Notes under the pieces: model-generated
What the model was told of the DNA's origin: nothing
What the model saw: the letters and a program-made list of their open reading frames with translations, nothing else
The model's database searches: none
Made by a program: the position numbers and the translations under genes
NCBI RefSeq assembly: GCF_042679085.1
Contig: NZ_JBHTLQ010000020.1
Coordinates: 1 to 64,000, forward strand
Reading direction: 5' to 3'
Source of the DNA: Phenylobacterium conjunctum
GTDB lineage: Bacteria > Pseudomonadota > Alphaproteobacteria > Caulobacterales > Caulobacteraceae
DNA length: 64,000 nt
Shown: positions 17,145 to 26,280 of the stretch, piece after piece
Layout: every line of letters begins with the position of its first letter
How positions within the stretch are numbered: the first letter of the stretch is position 1

Positions 17145-17351
17145 ATGGCCGAACCCGCCGACAGACCAAATGATGACCCTGCCCGCCGGGCGTCTGCGCC
17201 GGGTGCGCCGCGCTGGGTCAAGGTGTTCGGCCTTATCGTCGCCGCCCTGGCCCTTCTGTTCGCGGCCCTGCATCTCACCGGCCTGCCCCCAGGTGCACAC
17301 GGGGTCCACGGTGCGCACGCGGGGGCCGCGAGGACCGGGGCGGCGTCGTGA
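17145..17351 (+). CDS. Small single-span membrane protein
   Basis: A 68-residue protein with a charged, Pro/Asp/Arg-rich N-terminus (1-23), one membrane segment (about 24-46) and a short His/Gly/Ala-rich tail containing three His. Not recognised. It is followed by a multi-span protein with a 4-bp overlap, and both are probably controlled by the divergent TetR regulator. The His-rich periplasmic tail would suit weak metal binding, but that is speculation. Confidence 0.6.
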   Translation: MAEPADRPNDDPARRASAPGAPRWVKVFGLIVAALALLFAALHLTGLPPGAHGVHGAHAGAARTGAAS

Positions 17352-17869
17352 CCCTGACGCCGGCTCAGCGCAAGCTCGTCCTCACCGTGCATGTGATGAC
17401 CTCGGTCGGCCTGCTCGGTGCGATCGCGGCGTTCCTGGCGCTGGCCATCCTGGGTGTCGCCGCGGCGGACGAGCAGACCCAGCGCGGCGTCTATCCCGCC
17501 ATGGCGTTGGTCGCGCGGGCCGTGATCCTCCCCCTGGCCGCCGCGGCCCTGGCGATCGGGCTCGTCCAGGCGCTGTGCACGCCTTGGGGGCTCATCCGCC
17601 ACTACTGGGTGTTGCTCAAGTTGATGCTGACGAGCTTCGCGACCGCGATCCTGCTGATCAAGATGCGGATGATCGGCGACGCGGCGCGGCTGGCGAGCGA
17701 CTTCGCGGTGTCCCGCGCCGAGCTGAGCAGCCTGGGCGTTCAGCTTCTGGTCCATGCCGCCGGCGGCTTGGCGGTGCTGCTCGTCCCGGCCGTGCTGTCA
17801 ATCTACAAGCCGCCTGGTCTCACGCCCTATGGCTTCCGTCGCCAGCAGGGGTGCCGCGCAGGGTCCTGA
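17348..17869 (+). CDS. Integral membrane protein, four spans (DUF2269-like)
   Basis: A 173-residue inner-membrane protein from a GTG at 17348 that overlaps the previous stop. Four hydrophobic segments lie at about 13-38, 48-75, 83-103 and 127-148. The pattern Lys-Leu-Val-Leu-Thr-Val-His-Val near the start and His-Tyr-Trp-Val-Leu-Leu-Lys between spans resembles DUF2269-like small membrane proteins. Function unknown; second gene of the TetR-linked operon. Confidence 0.72.
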   Translation: MTLTPAQRKLVLTVHVMTSVGLLGAIAAFLALAILGVAAADEQTQRGVYPAMALVARAVILPLAAAALAIGLVQALCTPWGLIRHYWVLLKLMLTSFATAILLIKMRMIGDAARLASDFAVSRAELSSLGVQLLVHAAGGLAVLLVPAVLSIYKPPGLTPYGFRRQQGCRAGS

Positions 17870-17880
17870 GGCGGCGGCAT

Positions 17881-18996
17881 CTATCGCCGCGCCAGGGCGA
17901 CCTCGGCCACGCGGCCCGCCAGGGCGGCGCGTCGGCGCATGAAGGGCACGCCATGGCGCCGCATGGCCTCGCGGGCGGGACGCTCGACGAGGTGATGGAC
18001 CACCATGGCCGCCGGGACGACGCCGACGAACAGGACCGCCCAGAGCAAGGGCGGCAGGGTCTCGCCGGAGAGGCCGAGCAGCTTCCTGGCGCCATGCTCG
18101 AAGACCAGCTGCCAGGGGATGCAGACCATGTAGACGGCGAAGCTGACCTCGCCCAGATAGACCCAGAGCGGGGCCGTCAGCAGCCGCGATCCCGTGCTGG
18201 CTAGGCTTCCCAAGCTCAGGATCAGCGCCCCGAACAGGCAGACGCTCAGCCAGTCGGGCGCGCCGACGAAGGCGCAGGCCGCTATGGCCGCGACCGAGCC
18301 GAGCACGCCGGTGACGGCAGCACGTGGAGACCGGATGACGTCCGACCGCCACAGCAGCCAGACCGCGCAGCCGAGCACGAAACAGGGCACGATCCGCAGC
18401 GCGCCCCAGGCGATGGTCGCCCGGGTAAGCGGGAAGCCGGCGACCTGCTGGAAACCGATGTTCAGGCCGATGACAAGCAGGACGGCCAGCGCGATGGCGA
18501 CCCAGGGGCGGGTGCGCAGCGGCCAGATCACGAAGGCGAAGACCGGGAAGGTCAGATAGGCGAACCACTCGGCCGAGATCGACCAGGAGGGATGGTTCCA
18601 GCCGCCCGCCAGGCCTAGGCCCCAGGCCTGGGTAAGCGTTAGGTGCGCGGGCAACGACGACCAGGCGAGCACCTTGTCGCCGGCGTCGACACCGGCGATG
18701 GCCGCCGCGGCGACCACCAGGCCAAGGCCTGCGAGGGTGGCCAGATGGACCGGGTAGATGCGCGCCAGACGCGCCCACAGGAAGTCGGGATAGCGGAACC
18801 GCCGCTCACCGAACGACTGCATGTAGACATGGCTGAGGATGAAGCCGGAGAGCACGAAGAACAGCTCGACCCCTAGATAGCCCTTGGCGATCAGGGCGGG
18901 CATGCCCAGGCCGAGGCTCGGCGTGAAGTGGAAGGCGACCACCCACATCGCCGCGAAGAAGCGCATGGCGGTGAGGGGCTTGAGGTTCTGAGGCAT
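17881..18996 (-). CDS. Acyltransferase 3 family membrane protein
   Basis: A 371-residue acyltransferase of the OafA/NodX type with about ten membrane spans. It begins Leu-Lys-Pro-Leu-Thr-Ala-Met-Arg-Phe-Phe-Ala-Ala, a typical start, then Ala-Phe-His-Phe with the conserved His, Gly-Val-Glu-Leu-Phe-Phe-Val-Leu-Ser-Gly-Phe and Phe-Leu-Trp-Ala-Arg-Leu-Ala-Arg-Ile-Tyr-Pro. Such enzymes add acyl groups to surface sugars. The start at 18996 is chosen to begin near the conserved motif. A paralogue lies at 26281-27459. Confidence 0.9.
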   Translation of the reverse strand: MPQNLKPLTAMRFFAAMWVVAFHFTPSLGLGMPALIAKGYLGVELFFVLSGFILSHVYMQSFGERRFRYPDFLWARLARIYPVHLATLAGLGLVVAAAAIAGVDAGDKVLAWSSLPAHLTLTQAWGLGLAGGWNHPSWSISAEWFAYLTFPVFAFVIWPLRTRPWVAIALAVLLVIGLNIGFQQVAGFPLTRATIAWGALRIVPCFVLGCAVWLLWRSDVIRSPRAAVTGVLGSVAAIAACAFVGAPDWLSVCLFGALILSLGSLASTGSRLLTAPLWVYLGEVSFAVYMVCIPWQLVFEHGARKLLGLSGETLPPLLWAVLFVGVVPAAMVVHHLVERPAREAMRRHGVPFMRRRAALAGRVAEVALARR

Positions 18997-19286
18997 GGGA
19001 CCGGTCCGGATGCTGGCAAGGCCATCCTCGGTCAGCGATCCTAACATTCCGCAAATGCAGCCTCGCCGGGTCGAGAATAGAGACCGCGCCGACAAGCGTT
19101 CCAGTCGTGGAAAGGATGTCTATCGCGACGGCGACGAAACATCGTCCGTGAGCAACAAAGCACCCCTCGACCAGCTTTGCTGGAGGAACGGTCTGGTCCG
19201 TCTTGCTGTTTGCAGACCGGAGGCTGGTCAGATTCTCGTGTCGACCAACTTATCACACCATAACAGTACAACCGTTGGAAGGTACG

Positions 19287-20669
19287 ATGGTAAATTCAAA
19301 CAATAATAGCCTGCGCGGCTCGGACGCGGTCCATGAGACCTTTGGTGAGTACGACCTGTTCATCGGCCGGCCGAACAGCAACTTCCATTCCAGCAGCATG
19401 CCGATGAGCGCCCAATTCGGCCGTAACGGAGCGGATTTCCTGACCGGCGGGGCGATGGATGATGATCTGATGGGCGGCCGCGGTACGGACGTCTTGAACG
19501 GCGGCGGCGGCGCCGATCACCTCGACGGCGGGGACGGCTCGGACTTTCTGACCGGCGGGGCCATGGACGACGCGCTCCGCGGCGGCGACGGTCGCGATTT
19601 CCTGGATGAGGGTGACGGCCATGGTGACCTCGAGGGCGGGAGGGGTGACGACTTCCTGCGTGGCGGGCGCGGCGCCGATGCGTTCGCGGTCGACCCGACG
19701 AGTGGCCACGACATCATCTATGACTTCAAGCCGGGCGGTCCGATGTTCGACCACCTGGCGATACGCGACATCAAGCCTGAGGACCTGCGGTTCGCAGACA
19801 CCATCTTCGGCGTGAAGATCAGTTGGAACAACGACCAGGGATCGGTCCTCCTGGTCGGTGTGCAGAAGAACGAGCTGGCGCAGAGCGACTTCATGTTCGC
19901 AGACGACCGCTATCTGCTGCAGCCAACCGATGCCTCTGCAGACCGCCTGACGGCGATCAGCTTCGCCAAGGACGAAGGGGGCGCGCTCACCGCGCCGCCG
20001 GCGGCCGGCAACACCGCCGCCGAGACCTTCGATTTTGACGATTTCCACGTGCAGAAGGGCGCCGAAGCCGCCGATGTGATGCAGGCCACTGGCGATCGCG
20101 ACGCCTTCTTCGGACTCGGCGGCGACGACAAGCTGTTCGGCGGCGCCAACGACGATCACCTAGCCGGTGACGGCGGAGCCGACACCTTGGACGGCGGCGA
20201 CGGCATGGACGATTTGCGTGGCGGCGCTGGAAACGATCAGCTCTACGGGGGCGCCATGGCGGACAACCTGATGGGCGACGACGGTGACGACCAGCTGTTC
20301 GGCGGCGGCGGTCACGACATGATCGATGGCGGCGCCGGAAACGACACCTTGAACGGCGGCGACGGCGCTGACGCCTACATCGTCACCCCGACCAGTGGGC
20401 GGGATGTGGTGGTCGCCGGATTCGACGCCGGGCCGGGAGCCTTCGACCACATCGCCTTCGAAGGCGGCATCATGCCGAACCAGGTCCAGGTGGCCGACAC
20501 CGCTCAAGGCGCGCTCGTCACCTGGGGCACGAGTGCGTCGATCCTGCTGGTGGGCATTACGACCGCGCAGATGTCGCAAGACGACTTCATGTTCAGCGAC
20601 GTCGAGGGCGGCGGCTACGTGAACAATGCGCTGATCCAGACGGCCGGCACGGACTTCCTCTTCGTCTGA
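19287..20669 (+). CDS. RTX-type calcium-binding repeat protein
   Basis: A 460-residue acidic, Gly/Asp-rich protein. Two blocks of Gly-Gly-x-Gly-x-Asp-x-hydrophobic repeats (about 50-140 and 280-365) form calcium-binding beta-rolls. Each block is followed by a similar 70-residue module with Pro-Thr-Ser-Gly-x-Asp, Phe-Asp-His-x-Ala and Leu-Leu-Val-Gly, ending Asp-Phe-Met-Phe. The protein is thus an internal tandem duplication. It has no signal peptide, as expected for type I secretion, but no secretion genes are adjacent. The ATG at 19287 has a ribosome site (GGAAGG). Confidence 0.88.
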   Translation: MVNSNNNSLRGSDAVHETFGEYDLFIGRPNSNFHSSSMPMSAQFGRNGADFLTGGAMDDDLMGGRGTDVLNGGGGADHLDGGDGSDFLTGGAMDDALRGGDGRDFLDEGDGHGDLEGGRGDDFLRGGRGADAFAVDPTSGHDIIYDFKPGGPMFDHLAIRDIKPEDLRFADTIFGVKISWNNDQGSVLLVGVQKNELAQSDFMFADDRYLLQPTDASADRLTAISFAKDEGGALTAPPAAGNTAAETFDFDDFHVQKGAEAADVMQATGDRDAFFGLGGDDKLFGGANDDHLAGDGGADTLDGGDGMDDLRGGAGNDQLYGGAMADNLMGDDGDDQLFGGGGHDMIDGGAGNDTLNGGDGADAYIVTPTSGRDVVVAGFDAGPGAFDHIAFEGGIMPNQVQVADTAQGALVTWGTSASILLVGITTAQMSQDDFMFSDVEGGGYVNNALIQTAGTDFLFV

Positions 20670-20686
20670 CCTTCCTCGGGCGGGCC

Positions 20687-21358
20687 TTAGCGGCCTGCCC
20701 CGGGCGTCGTCGCGACATAGAGGGAGATCGACCCGGTCGGCGTCGGAACGACCCGGCGTTCGGCCACGCCGAGCAGTCCTGCCTCGGCCATCAGATCGGG
20801 CAGTTTTCCCTTGGCGTTGAACCCGGTCCGCTCCCAGCCGTCGAGGGCCTGAACCTGGCGGAACAGCAGCCGCATCAGCAGGGTGCGTTGCAACCCGTAG
20901 TCAGCAATCACGACGCGGGCGTCCGGTCGCCCCAGGCGAACCATGGCTTTCAGGATCTCCGCCTTCACCGGCACGTCGCACTGGTGGAGCACGAGGCTCG
21001 AGATCACCTTATCGGCGACGGCGGAGCCCAATCTGCGATCCGCCTCATCGCCATAGCCCTCGAGCCATTCGACCTCGACCCCGGCCGCCGCCGCCTTGTC
21101 CTTCGCAATTCGCAGGACCGCAGGATCCGGATCGATTCCCACCACGCGGGCCCCCGGGCAGCGCGCCTTGATGGCGATGGCCTGGGAGCCGGTCCCCGCG
21201 CCAATGTCGACGATCAGCTCGCCGTCAGAAGGATCGAGCAGATCTAGGAGAGCCGCCCGCCATCGGCGTTCGCGGGTCATGACGGCGATCACGCGGTCGT
21301 AGTCGCCGGTGAGCTCGGCCCGCCCCAGTGCGGGTATGAAGTCTTTCTGGTCGGACAT
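20687..21358 (-). CDS. Class I SAM-dependent methyltransferase
   Basis: A 223-residue methyltransferase. The SAM-binding motif I is Ile-Val-Asp-Ile-Gly-Ala-Gly-Thr-Gly-Ser-Gln at about 49-59; motif II ends Val-Val-Gly-Ile-Asp-Pro-Asp. The Ser-Ser-Leu-Val-Leu-His-Gln segment is motif IV. The substrate is unknown. It is divergent from an AraC-family regulator with a 92-bp gap, so that regulator may control it. Confidence 0.88.
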   Translation of the reverse strand: MSDQKDFIPALGRAELTGDYDRVIAVMTRERRWRAALLDLLDPSDGELIVDIGAGTGSQAIAIKARCPGARVVGIDPDPAVLRIAKDKAAAAGVEVEWLEGYGDEADRRLGSAVADKVISSLVLHQCDVPVKAEILKAMVRLGRPDARVVIADYGLQRTLLMRLLFRQVQALDGWERTGFNAKGKLPDLMAEAGLLGVAERRVVPTPTGSISLYVATTPGAGR

Positions 21359-21450
21359 GACGCACCTCTTGCCAACAGGATGCGCCGCCGGTCCAAGCGG
21401 GTCTTGAACCGAACGCTTGCAGCCCCGGGCGCCGTCCCTGATCATCTGGC

Positions 21451-22176
21451 ATGAGGTCAGTGCATCCTTGGTCAGGACAGGTCTGGTTTGCCGAGGACTG
21501 GGCGTGCTTCGAAGGTCTCTGCGGCGACGCCCAAGCGCATGGCCATCTCGCAGCCCAGGTCGTCGTCGGCCTTTCTGGCCCGGTAACAGTTGAGGGCGCG
21601 AGGGGCGCTGTGGTCGGTGAGGCCGTGCTGATTGCGCCGGGCGCCCTGCATGCGATCGTCCCATCCGACCGGATCGTGCGCGTGGTCTATTTGCAGAGTT
21701 TCGGGCGGCTTGCGCGCAGCTGGGGCGTCGAGACGTGGCCCGCCACCCCGTGCGCCCAATCTGCGCGATGGGCGGGCCGCCTGCGCGGGGCCGATCCCGG
21801 CCGGAGCTTGGCGGCGGCCGCCGCCGCATCCGAGCCGCAGCGTCTGGATCCGCGGTTGGCAGCCGCGCTGCAGGAAATGCGGAGCTCAGCCCAGGCCAAC
21901 GACGATCTGGGCGGCGTCGCCCGACGCGTTGGTCTCTCGCCGGCGCGTCTGCGTGCGCTGGCCCGGAAGGAGCTCGGCGCGCCGCTTGCCCACTGGCGGG
22001 CATGGCTCCAGCTCGAACGGGCGATCGGCGCGCTGCGCCGCGGCGAACCGCTCGCCGCCGCGGCGGCGTTGGGAGGTTTTAGCGACCAGGCCCACCTCAG
22101 CCGGACGATGCGCCGCTTCTTCGGAATCACGCCGCTGACAGCGTCGCGTGTCGTGCGTGCGCCAGCGGTGGCCTGA
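21451..22176 (+). CDS. AraC-family transcriptional regulator
   Basis: A 241-residue regulator. The N-terminal part looks like a cupin-type sensing domain (strands with Gly-Glu-Ala-Val-Leu-Ile-Ala-Pro-Gly-Ala-Leu-His). The C-terminal AraC HTH pair (about 150-232) has Gly-Leu-Ser-Pro-Ala-Arg-Leu-Arg-Ala-Leu, then Gly-Phe-Ser-Asp-Gln-Ala-His-Leu-Ser-Arg-x-Met-Arg-Arg-Phe-Phe-Gly-Ile-Thr-Pro. The inducer is unknown. It lies between the methyltransferase and the copper oxidase operon, so it could serve either. Confidence 0.88.
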   Translation: MRSVHPWSGQVWFAEDWACFEGLCGDAQAHGHLAAQVVVGLSGPVTVEGARGAVVGEAVLIAPGALHAIVPSDRIVRVVYLQSFGRLARSWGVETWPATPCAQSARWAGRLRGADPGRSLAAAAAASEPQRLDPRLAAALQEMRSSAQANDDLGGVARRVGLSPARLRALARKELGAPLAHWRAWLQLERAIGALRRGEPLAAAAALGGFSDQAHLSRTMRRFFGITPLTASRVVRAPAVA

Positions 22177-22291
22177 AACGTGATGCGTTTTTCGACATTT
22201 CCATAAGGGCGCCAGCCGACCCCGCGCGTATTCCATGAAAATGCGCGGCCCAGCAGCCGCGTTATTCATTCGCCTGGGATACCGCATCGAC

Positions 22292-24145
22292 ATGAAGGAC
22301 TTCGATCGTCGCCAGTTGCTGCGTGGCGCCTCACTGATGGGCGGCGGCCTGGCCCTCAGCACCTTGCTGCCAGGTTGGGCGCAGAGCGCCACGATGGGCG
22401 CCGGTCCGACGTTGCCGACCTTGAGCGGGCCGAACATCGACCTGCGGATCGGTCACTCGAGCCTTACGGTCGATGGTCGCGCCGGCCACGCGGTGACCAT
22501 CAATGGGACGGTCCCGGGGCCCCTGCTGCGGCTGAAGGAAGGCCAGAACGTCCGGCTGTCGGTCACCAACGACCTCGACGAGGACACCTCCATCCACTGG
22601 CACGGCCTCCTCGTGCCGTTCCAGATGGACGGCGTCCCGGGGGTCAGCTTCCCGGGGATCAAGCCCCGGCAGACCTTCGTCTACGAGTTCCCGATCAAGC
22701 AGTCGGGCACCTATTGGTACCACAGCCACTCTGGTCTGCAGGAGGCTGAAGGGCACTACGGGCCCATCATCATCGACCCGGCCGGGGCCGATCCGATCGC
22801 CTATGATCGCGAACACGTCATCGTGCTCTCCGACTTCAGCTTCATGCACCCGCACGTGATCTTCAAGCGCATGAAGCAGCAGGGCGGCATGTTCAATTTT
22901 CAAAAGCAGACCATCGCCGGCCTGCTCGCCGGGAAGGACCAGACGCTTCAGGAGCGGATGGAATGGGCCAAGATGCGGATGGACCCGACCGACATCTCCG
23001 ATGTCACGGGCGCGGTGCTGAAGTTCCTGATCAACGGCCACGGGCCGAAGGACAACTGGACCGGCCTGTTCACACCGGGTGAGCGGGTGCGCCTGCGCTT
23101 CATCAACACGGCCGCGCAGATGGTGTTCGATGTGCGCATCCCCGGCCTGAAGATGACGGTCGTGGCCGCTGACGGCCAAGATGTCCGCCCTGTGGAGGTG
23201 GATGAGTTCCAGATCGGCAACGCCGAGACCTACGACGTCATCGTGCAGCCGACGGAAGACAAGGCCTTCACCATCGTCTCAGAGGCTGTCGACCGCTCGG
23301 GCATGGGCCGGGCGACGCTGGCGCCGCGCGTTGGGATGACCGCACCGGTCCCGCCGCTTCGGGACCGGCCGCTCGCGACCATGAAGGACATGGGCATGGA
23401 CATGAGTTCCATGAAGGGCATGAACATGGGCGGGTCTGGCGCGATGGCCGGCATGGACCATGGCGCGGCGGGCCACGACATGGCCGCGATGCCTGGAATG
23501 GCTGGCATGCCGGGCATGGCCGCTGCGCCCGGAATGGCCGCCCCGAAGCCGCGCGGTTCCGATGCGATGGGCGACATGGGCGGCATGAAGATGTCGATGC
23601 GCGACCCGCAGAACGCCCCAGGCGTGAAGCTGGGGCCCGGGGTCCAGACCATCGCGCCGATGCCCATGGATCGGACCGGCGAGGTCGGCCAAGGCCTGGA
23701 GAGCGTCGGCCATCGGGTGCTGGTCTACAAGGACCTGGTCGCGCTGACGCCGAGCGTCGATCCGCGAATGCCGACCCGCGCGCTCGACATCCACCTGACC
23801 GGCAACATGGAACGCTTCATGTGGGGGTTCGATGGCCTGAAGTTCAGCGAGACCAGCAAGCCCTACACCTTCGAAAAGGGCGAGCGGGTGCGGGTGACGC
23901 TGATCAACGACACCATGATGGCCCATCCGATCCACCTGCACGGTCACTTCTTCGAGCTGGCGCACGCGCCACCAGGCCAGGGACCCAGAAAGCACACAGT
24001 CATCGTCGCGCCCGGCGGCAAGGTCTCGTGGGACTTCACGGCGGATCCCGGAGACTGGGCCTTCCACTGCCACATGCTCTACCACATGCACGCCGGGATG
24101 TTCCAAGTGTTCAGCGTGCGGCCGCTCGACGGAGGCGCCGCATGA
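22292..24145 (+). CDS. copA: Copper resistance multicopper oxidase CopA/PcoA, Tat-exported
   Basis: A 617-residue multicopper oxidase. The Tat signal Asp-Arg-Arg-Gln-Leu-Leu-Arg-Gly lies at 4-11. Copper-site motifs are His-Trp-His-Gly, Trp-Tyr-His-Ser-His, His-Pro-Ile-His-Leu-His-Gly-His and the C-terminal His-Cys-His-x-x-x-His. A Met/Gly/His-rich insert (about 365-435), typical of PcoA/CopA, can bind Cu(I). It probably oxidises periplasmic Cu(I) to Cu(II). ATG 22292 starts close to the Tat motif; ATG 22235 would add 19 residues. It overlaps copB by 4 bp. It is distinct from the P-type ATPase also called copA at 11803. Confidence 0.95.
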   Translation: MKDFDRRQLLRGASLMGGGLALSTLLPGWAQSATMGAGPTLPTLSGPNIDLRIGHSSLTVDGRAGHAVTINGTVPGPLLRLKEGQNVRLSVTNDLDEDTSIHWHGLLVPFQMDGVPGVSFPGIKPRQTFVYEFPIKQSGTYWYHSHSGLQEAEGHYGPIIIDPAGADPIAYDREHVIVLSDFSFMHPHVIFKRMKQQGGMFNFQKQTIAGLLAGKDQTLQERMEWAKMRMDPTDISDVTGAVLKFLINGHGPKDNWTGLFTPGERVRLRFINTAAQMVFDVRIPGLKMTVVAADGQDVRPVEVDEFQIGNAETYDVIVQPTEDKAFTIVSEAVDRSGMGRATLAPRVGMTAPVPPLRDRPLATMKDMGMDMSSMKGMNMGGSGAMAGMDHGAAGHDMAAMPGMAGMPGMAAAPGMAAPKPRGSDAMGDMGGMKMSMRDPQNAPGVKLGPGVQTIAPMPMDRTGEVGQGLESVGHRVLVYKDLVALTPSVDPRMPTRALDIHLTGNMERFMWGFDGLKFSETSKPYTFEKGERVRVTLINDTMMAHPIHLHGHFFELAHAPPGQGPRKHTVIVAPGGKVSWDFTADPGDWAFHCHMLYHMHAGMFQVFSVRPLDGGAA

Positions 24146-25269
24146 ACCGGTTGGCCCTGATCTCGCTGATCCCTCTGGCGCTGGCGACCTCGGTCGCGGC
24201 CCAGACGATGGATCACTCCTCGATGCCCGGCATGGCCATGCCGGCGCAGCCAGCCCAGAAGCCGAAGCCGAAACCAAAGGCGAAGCCTGCGGCGGCGCCT
24301 GCCCGCAAGACCCCTCAGTCGAAAACCGCCTCCAGCCCGGCTGCGACACCCTCAGCCGCGCCGATGGATCACTCGACCATGCCCGGCATGACGATGCCGG
24401 CGCCCGCCGCCCCGGCGGCCCCGGCGCCGGACCATAGTGCGATGCCCGGCATGGCGATGCCTGCGGGTGCGGCGCCGATGGACCATTCTGCCATGCCTGG
24501 CATGGACATGGGCCCGACGGCCCAGCCGGACATCCCCAAGTCTCCGCCCCCGCCGCCGCCTGCGGATCGCGCCGCTGACCGCTTCTTCCCGCGCGCCGAG
24601 ATGGACCAGGCGGTGGCGCAGCTGCGACGCGAGCATGGCGCCGCCATCACTTCCAAAGTCATGACGAACCTCGCCGAATTCCAGGCCCGGAAAGGCGCTG
24701 ACGGCTATCGCTGGGATGGCCAAGCCTGGTTCGGCGGCGACATCAATCGCTTTGTGCTGAAGAGCGAAGGGGAGGGGACCCGCGGCGAAGGGGTTGAGGC
24801 CGCTGAGTTGCAGGCGCTCTATTCGCGCGCCGTCGGGGTCTACACCGACGTTCAGATCGGGGTGCGCCAAGATTTCGAGCCGCACAATCGGACCTACGCA
24901 ACTGTCGGTTTTGAAAGCCTGTTCCCCTACTGGTTCGATATCGAAGGGGCGGCCTTCTTGTCCAACAAGGGCGAGCTGCTCGGCCGCATCGAAGGCACTT
25001 ACGACCTTCGCCTCACCAATCGCCTGATCCTGCAGCCTCGCGCGGAATTCAACCTGGCGGCCCAGGACACGATCGAAACCCGGACCGGGTCGGGCCTGTC
25101 GAATGCCGAGCTGGGACTTCGCCTGCGCTATGAGATCCGACGGGAGTTCGCCCCGTACATCGGCGTCTCCTGGGACCGCAAGTTCGGCAAGACCGCGGAC
25201 TATGCGCGGACCTTCGGTGAAGACGTCAAGGCAACAAGCTTCGTCGTGGGTGTTCGCGCCTTCTTCTAG
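24142..25269 (+). CDS. copB: Outer-membrane copper resistance protein CopB
   Basis: A 375-residue protein with a signal peptide (1-21). The N-terminal region holds four copies of Asp-His-Ser-x-Met-Pro-Gly-Met, separated by Pro/Ala/Lys-rich linkers, a copper-binding Met-His array. From about residue 150 the CopB/PcoB beta-barrel domain follows: Arg-Ala-Glu-Met-Asp-Gln, Tyr-Arg-Trp-Asp-Gly-Gln-Ala-Trp-Phe-Gly-Gly-Asp, and a Phe-Phe terminus typical of barrels. It is co-translated with the multicopper oxidase. The exact role of CopB is not settled. Confidence 0.94.
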   Translation: MNRLALISLIPLALATSVAAQTMDHSSMPGMAMPAQPAQKPKPKPKAKPAAAPARKTPQSKTASSPAATPSAAPMDHSTMPGMTMPAPAAPAAPAPDHSAMPGMAMPAGAAPMDHSAMPGMDMGPTAQPDIPKSPPPPPPADRAADRFFPRAEMDQAVAQLRREHGAAITSKVMTNLAEFQARKGADGYRWDGQAWFGGDINRFVLKSEGEGTRGEGVEAAELQALYSRAVGVYTDVQIGVRQDFEPHNRTYATVGFESLFPYWFDIEGAAFLSNKGELLGRIEGTYDLRLTNRLILQPRAEFNLAAQDTIETRTGSGLSNAELGLRLRYEIRREFAPYIGVSWDRKFGKTADYARTFGEDVKATSFVVGVRAFF

Positions 25270-25348
25270 TTCTGCGGCCCAACAGGGAAATACCGGCGCA
25301 ATGTCGAAGCGATAGAGGTCGCTCGGTAACTAGAAGTCCGGGGGCACC

Positions 25349-26101
25349 ATGCTGCGACTGTCGCTTCAACTGCACAAGTGGATCGCCTTGGTTGTCGCGA
25401 TACAGGTGCTCGGCTGGGTCGCGGGTGGGCTCATCATGACCGCGATACCGATCGAGCAGGTGCGCGGCGAACAGCACATCGGTTCCGCGGCGCTGCCGCC
25501 GATCGACACCAAGCGCTTGCTGCCGCTGGAGAAGCAACTGGCTCTCGCGGACATGACGGATGTCGGTGAGGCGACGCTCAAGAATACACCGCGAGGCCCA
25601 ATCTGGGTGCTGAAGTCGGCCGCGGGCAGCGAGGGCTGGTGGAATGCCTACAGCGGCGAGAACGTCGATGAGATCACCGCCGCCGCCGCCCGGACCTATG
25701 CGCAGATGGCGTACAAGGGAGCCGGCAAGCTGCTCGCCGTCGACTATGAAGAGAGCGCGCCGAAGGAAGCCCAGGTCAGCGGACCGCTCTGGCGGGCGCG
25801 TTTCGGCGATAAGGAACACAGCCGGCTCTATCTCGACGCCTTTACCGGCGAGGTGCTGAGCCGACGCTCGGACCTGTGGGCGTTCTACGACTTCTTCTAC
25901 CAGATCCACATCATGAATTTCGGCGCTTCGCGCAGCTACAATCATCCGCTGATCGTCGCCGCCGCAGCGGCGACCCTGGCGGTCGTCGTGACCGGGATCG
26001 TCCTGCTCGTGTTGCGCCTGGGAAGCGATCTTCGGCGGCTGAGGGCGCGCCCGCGCGGCGGAGCGCTGGCGACCCCAATCGATCGGAGGCCCGGCGTCTG
26101 A
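25349..26101 (+). CDS. PepSY-domain membrane protein
   Basis: A 250-residue membrane protein. It starts with a span (about 8-32) beginning Leu-Gln-Leu-His-Lys-Trp, typical of PepSY-TM proteins, has a periplasmic PepSY-like part (about 130-175, ending Tyr-Leu-Asp-Ala-Phe-Thr-Gly-Glu-Val-Leu) and a second span around 208-230. The motif Phe-Tyr-Gln-Ile-His-Ile-Met-Asn is also typical. Such proteins are linked to metal or electron transfer in the envelope. It follows copB by 79 bp and probably belongs to the copper operon. Confidence 0.85.
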   Translation: MLRLSLQLHKWIALVVAIQVLGWVAGGLIMTAIPIEQVRGEQHIGSAALPPIDTKRLLPLEKQLALADMTDVGEATLKNTPRGPIWVLKSAAGSEGWWNAYSGENVDEITAAAARTYAQMAYKGAGKLLAVDYEESAPKEAQVSGPLWRARFGDKEHSRLYLDAFTGEVLSRRSDLWAFYDFFYQIHIMNFGASRSYNHPLIVAAAAATLAVVVTGIVLLVLRLGSDLRRLRARPRGGALATPIDRRPGV

Positions 26102-26280
26102 TCTCACCTGGGCGGCCCGCAAGCCTCCAAGCCTGGAGGTGGCGCTCAGGGGGGCTACATTCGGCGCCTCACCTACCCGAAGGAACTCGATCGACCTCCC
26201 GGAGTGCACAGTTCCGGAGCTGGCGGCTGAGGGCCGGCGTTGTCCCCGCGCGTATACTGAGGAGTGGGGCGGGGATCAGA

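Noticed and set aside
19437..20369. Repetitive DNA that could look like a CRISPR array
   Set aside because: The repeats are coding RTX nonapeptides with variable length and no constant direct repeat with unique spacers.
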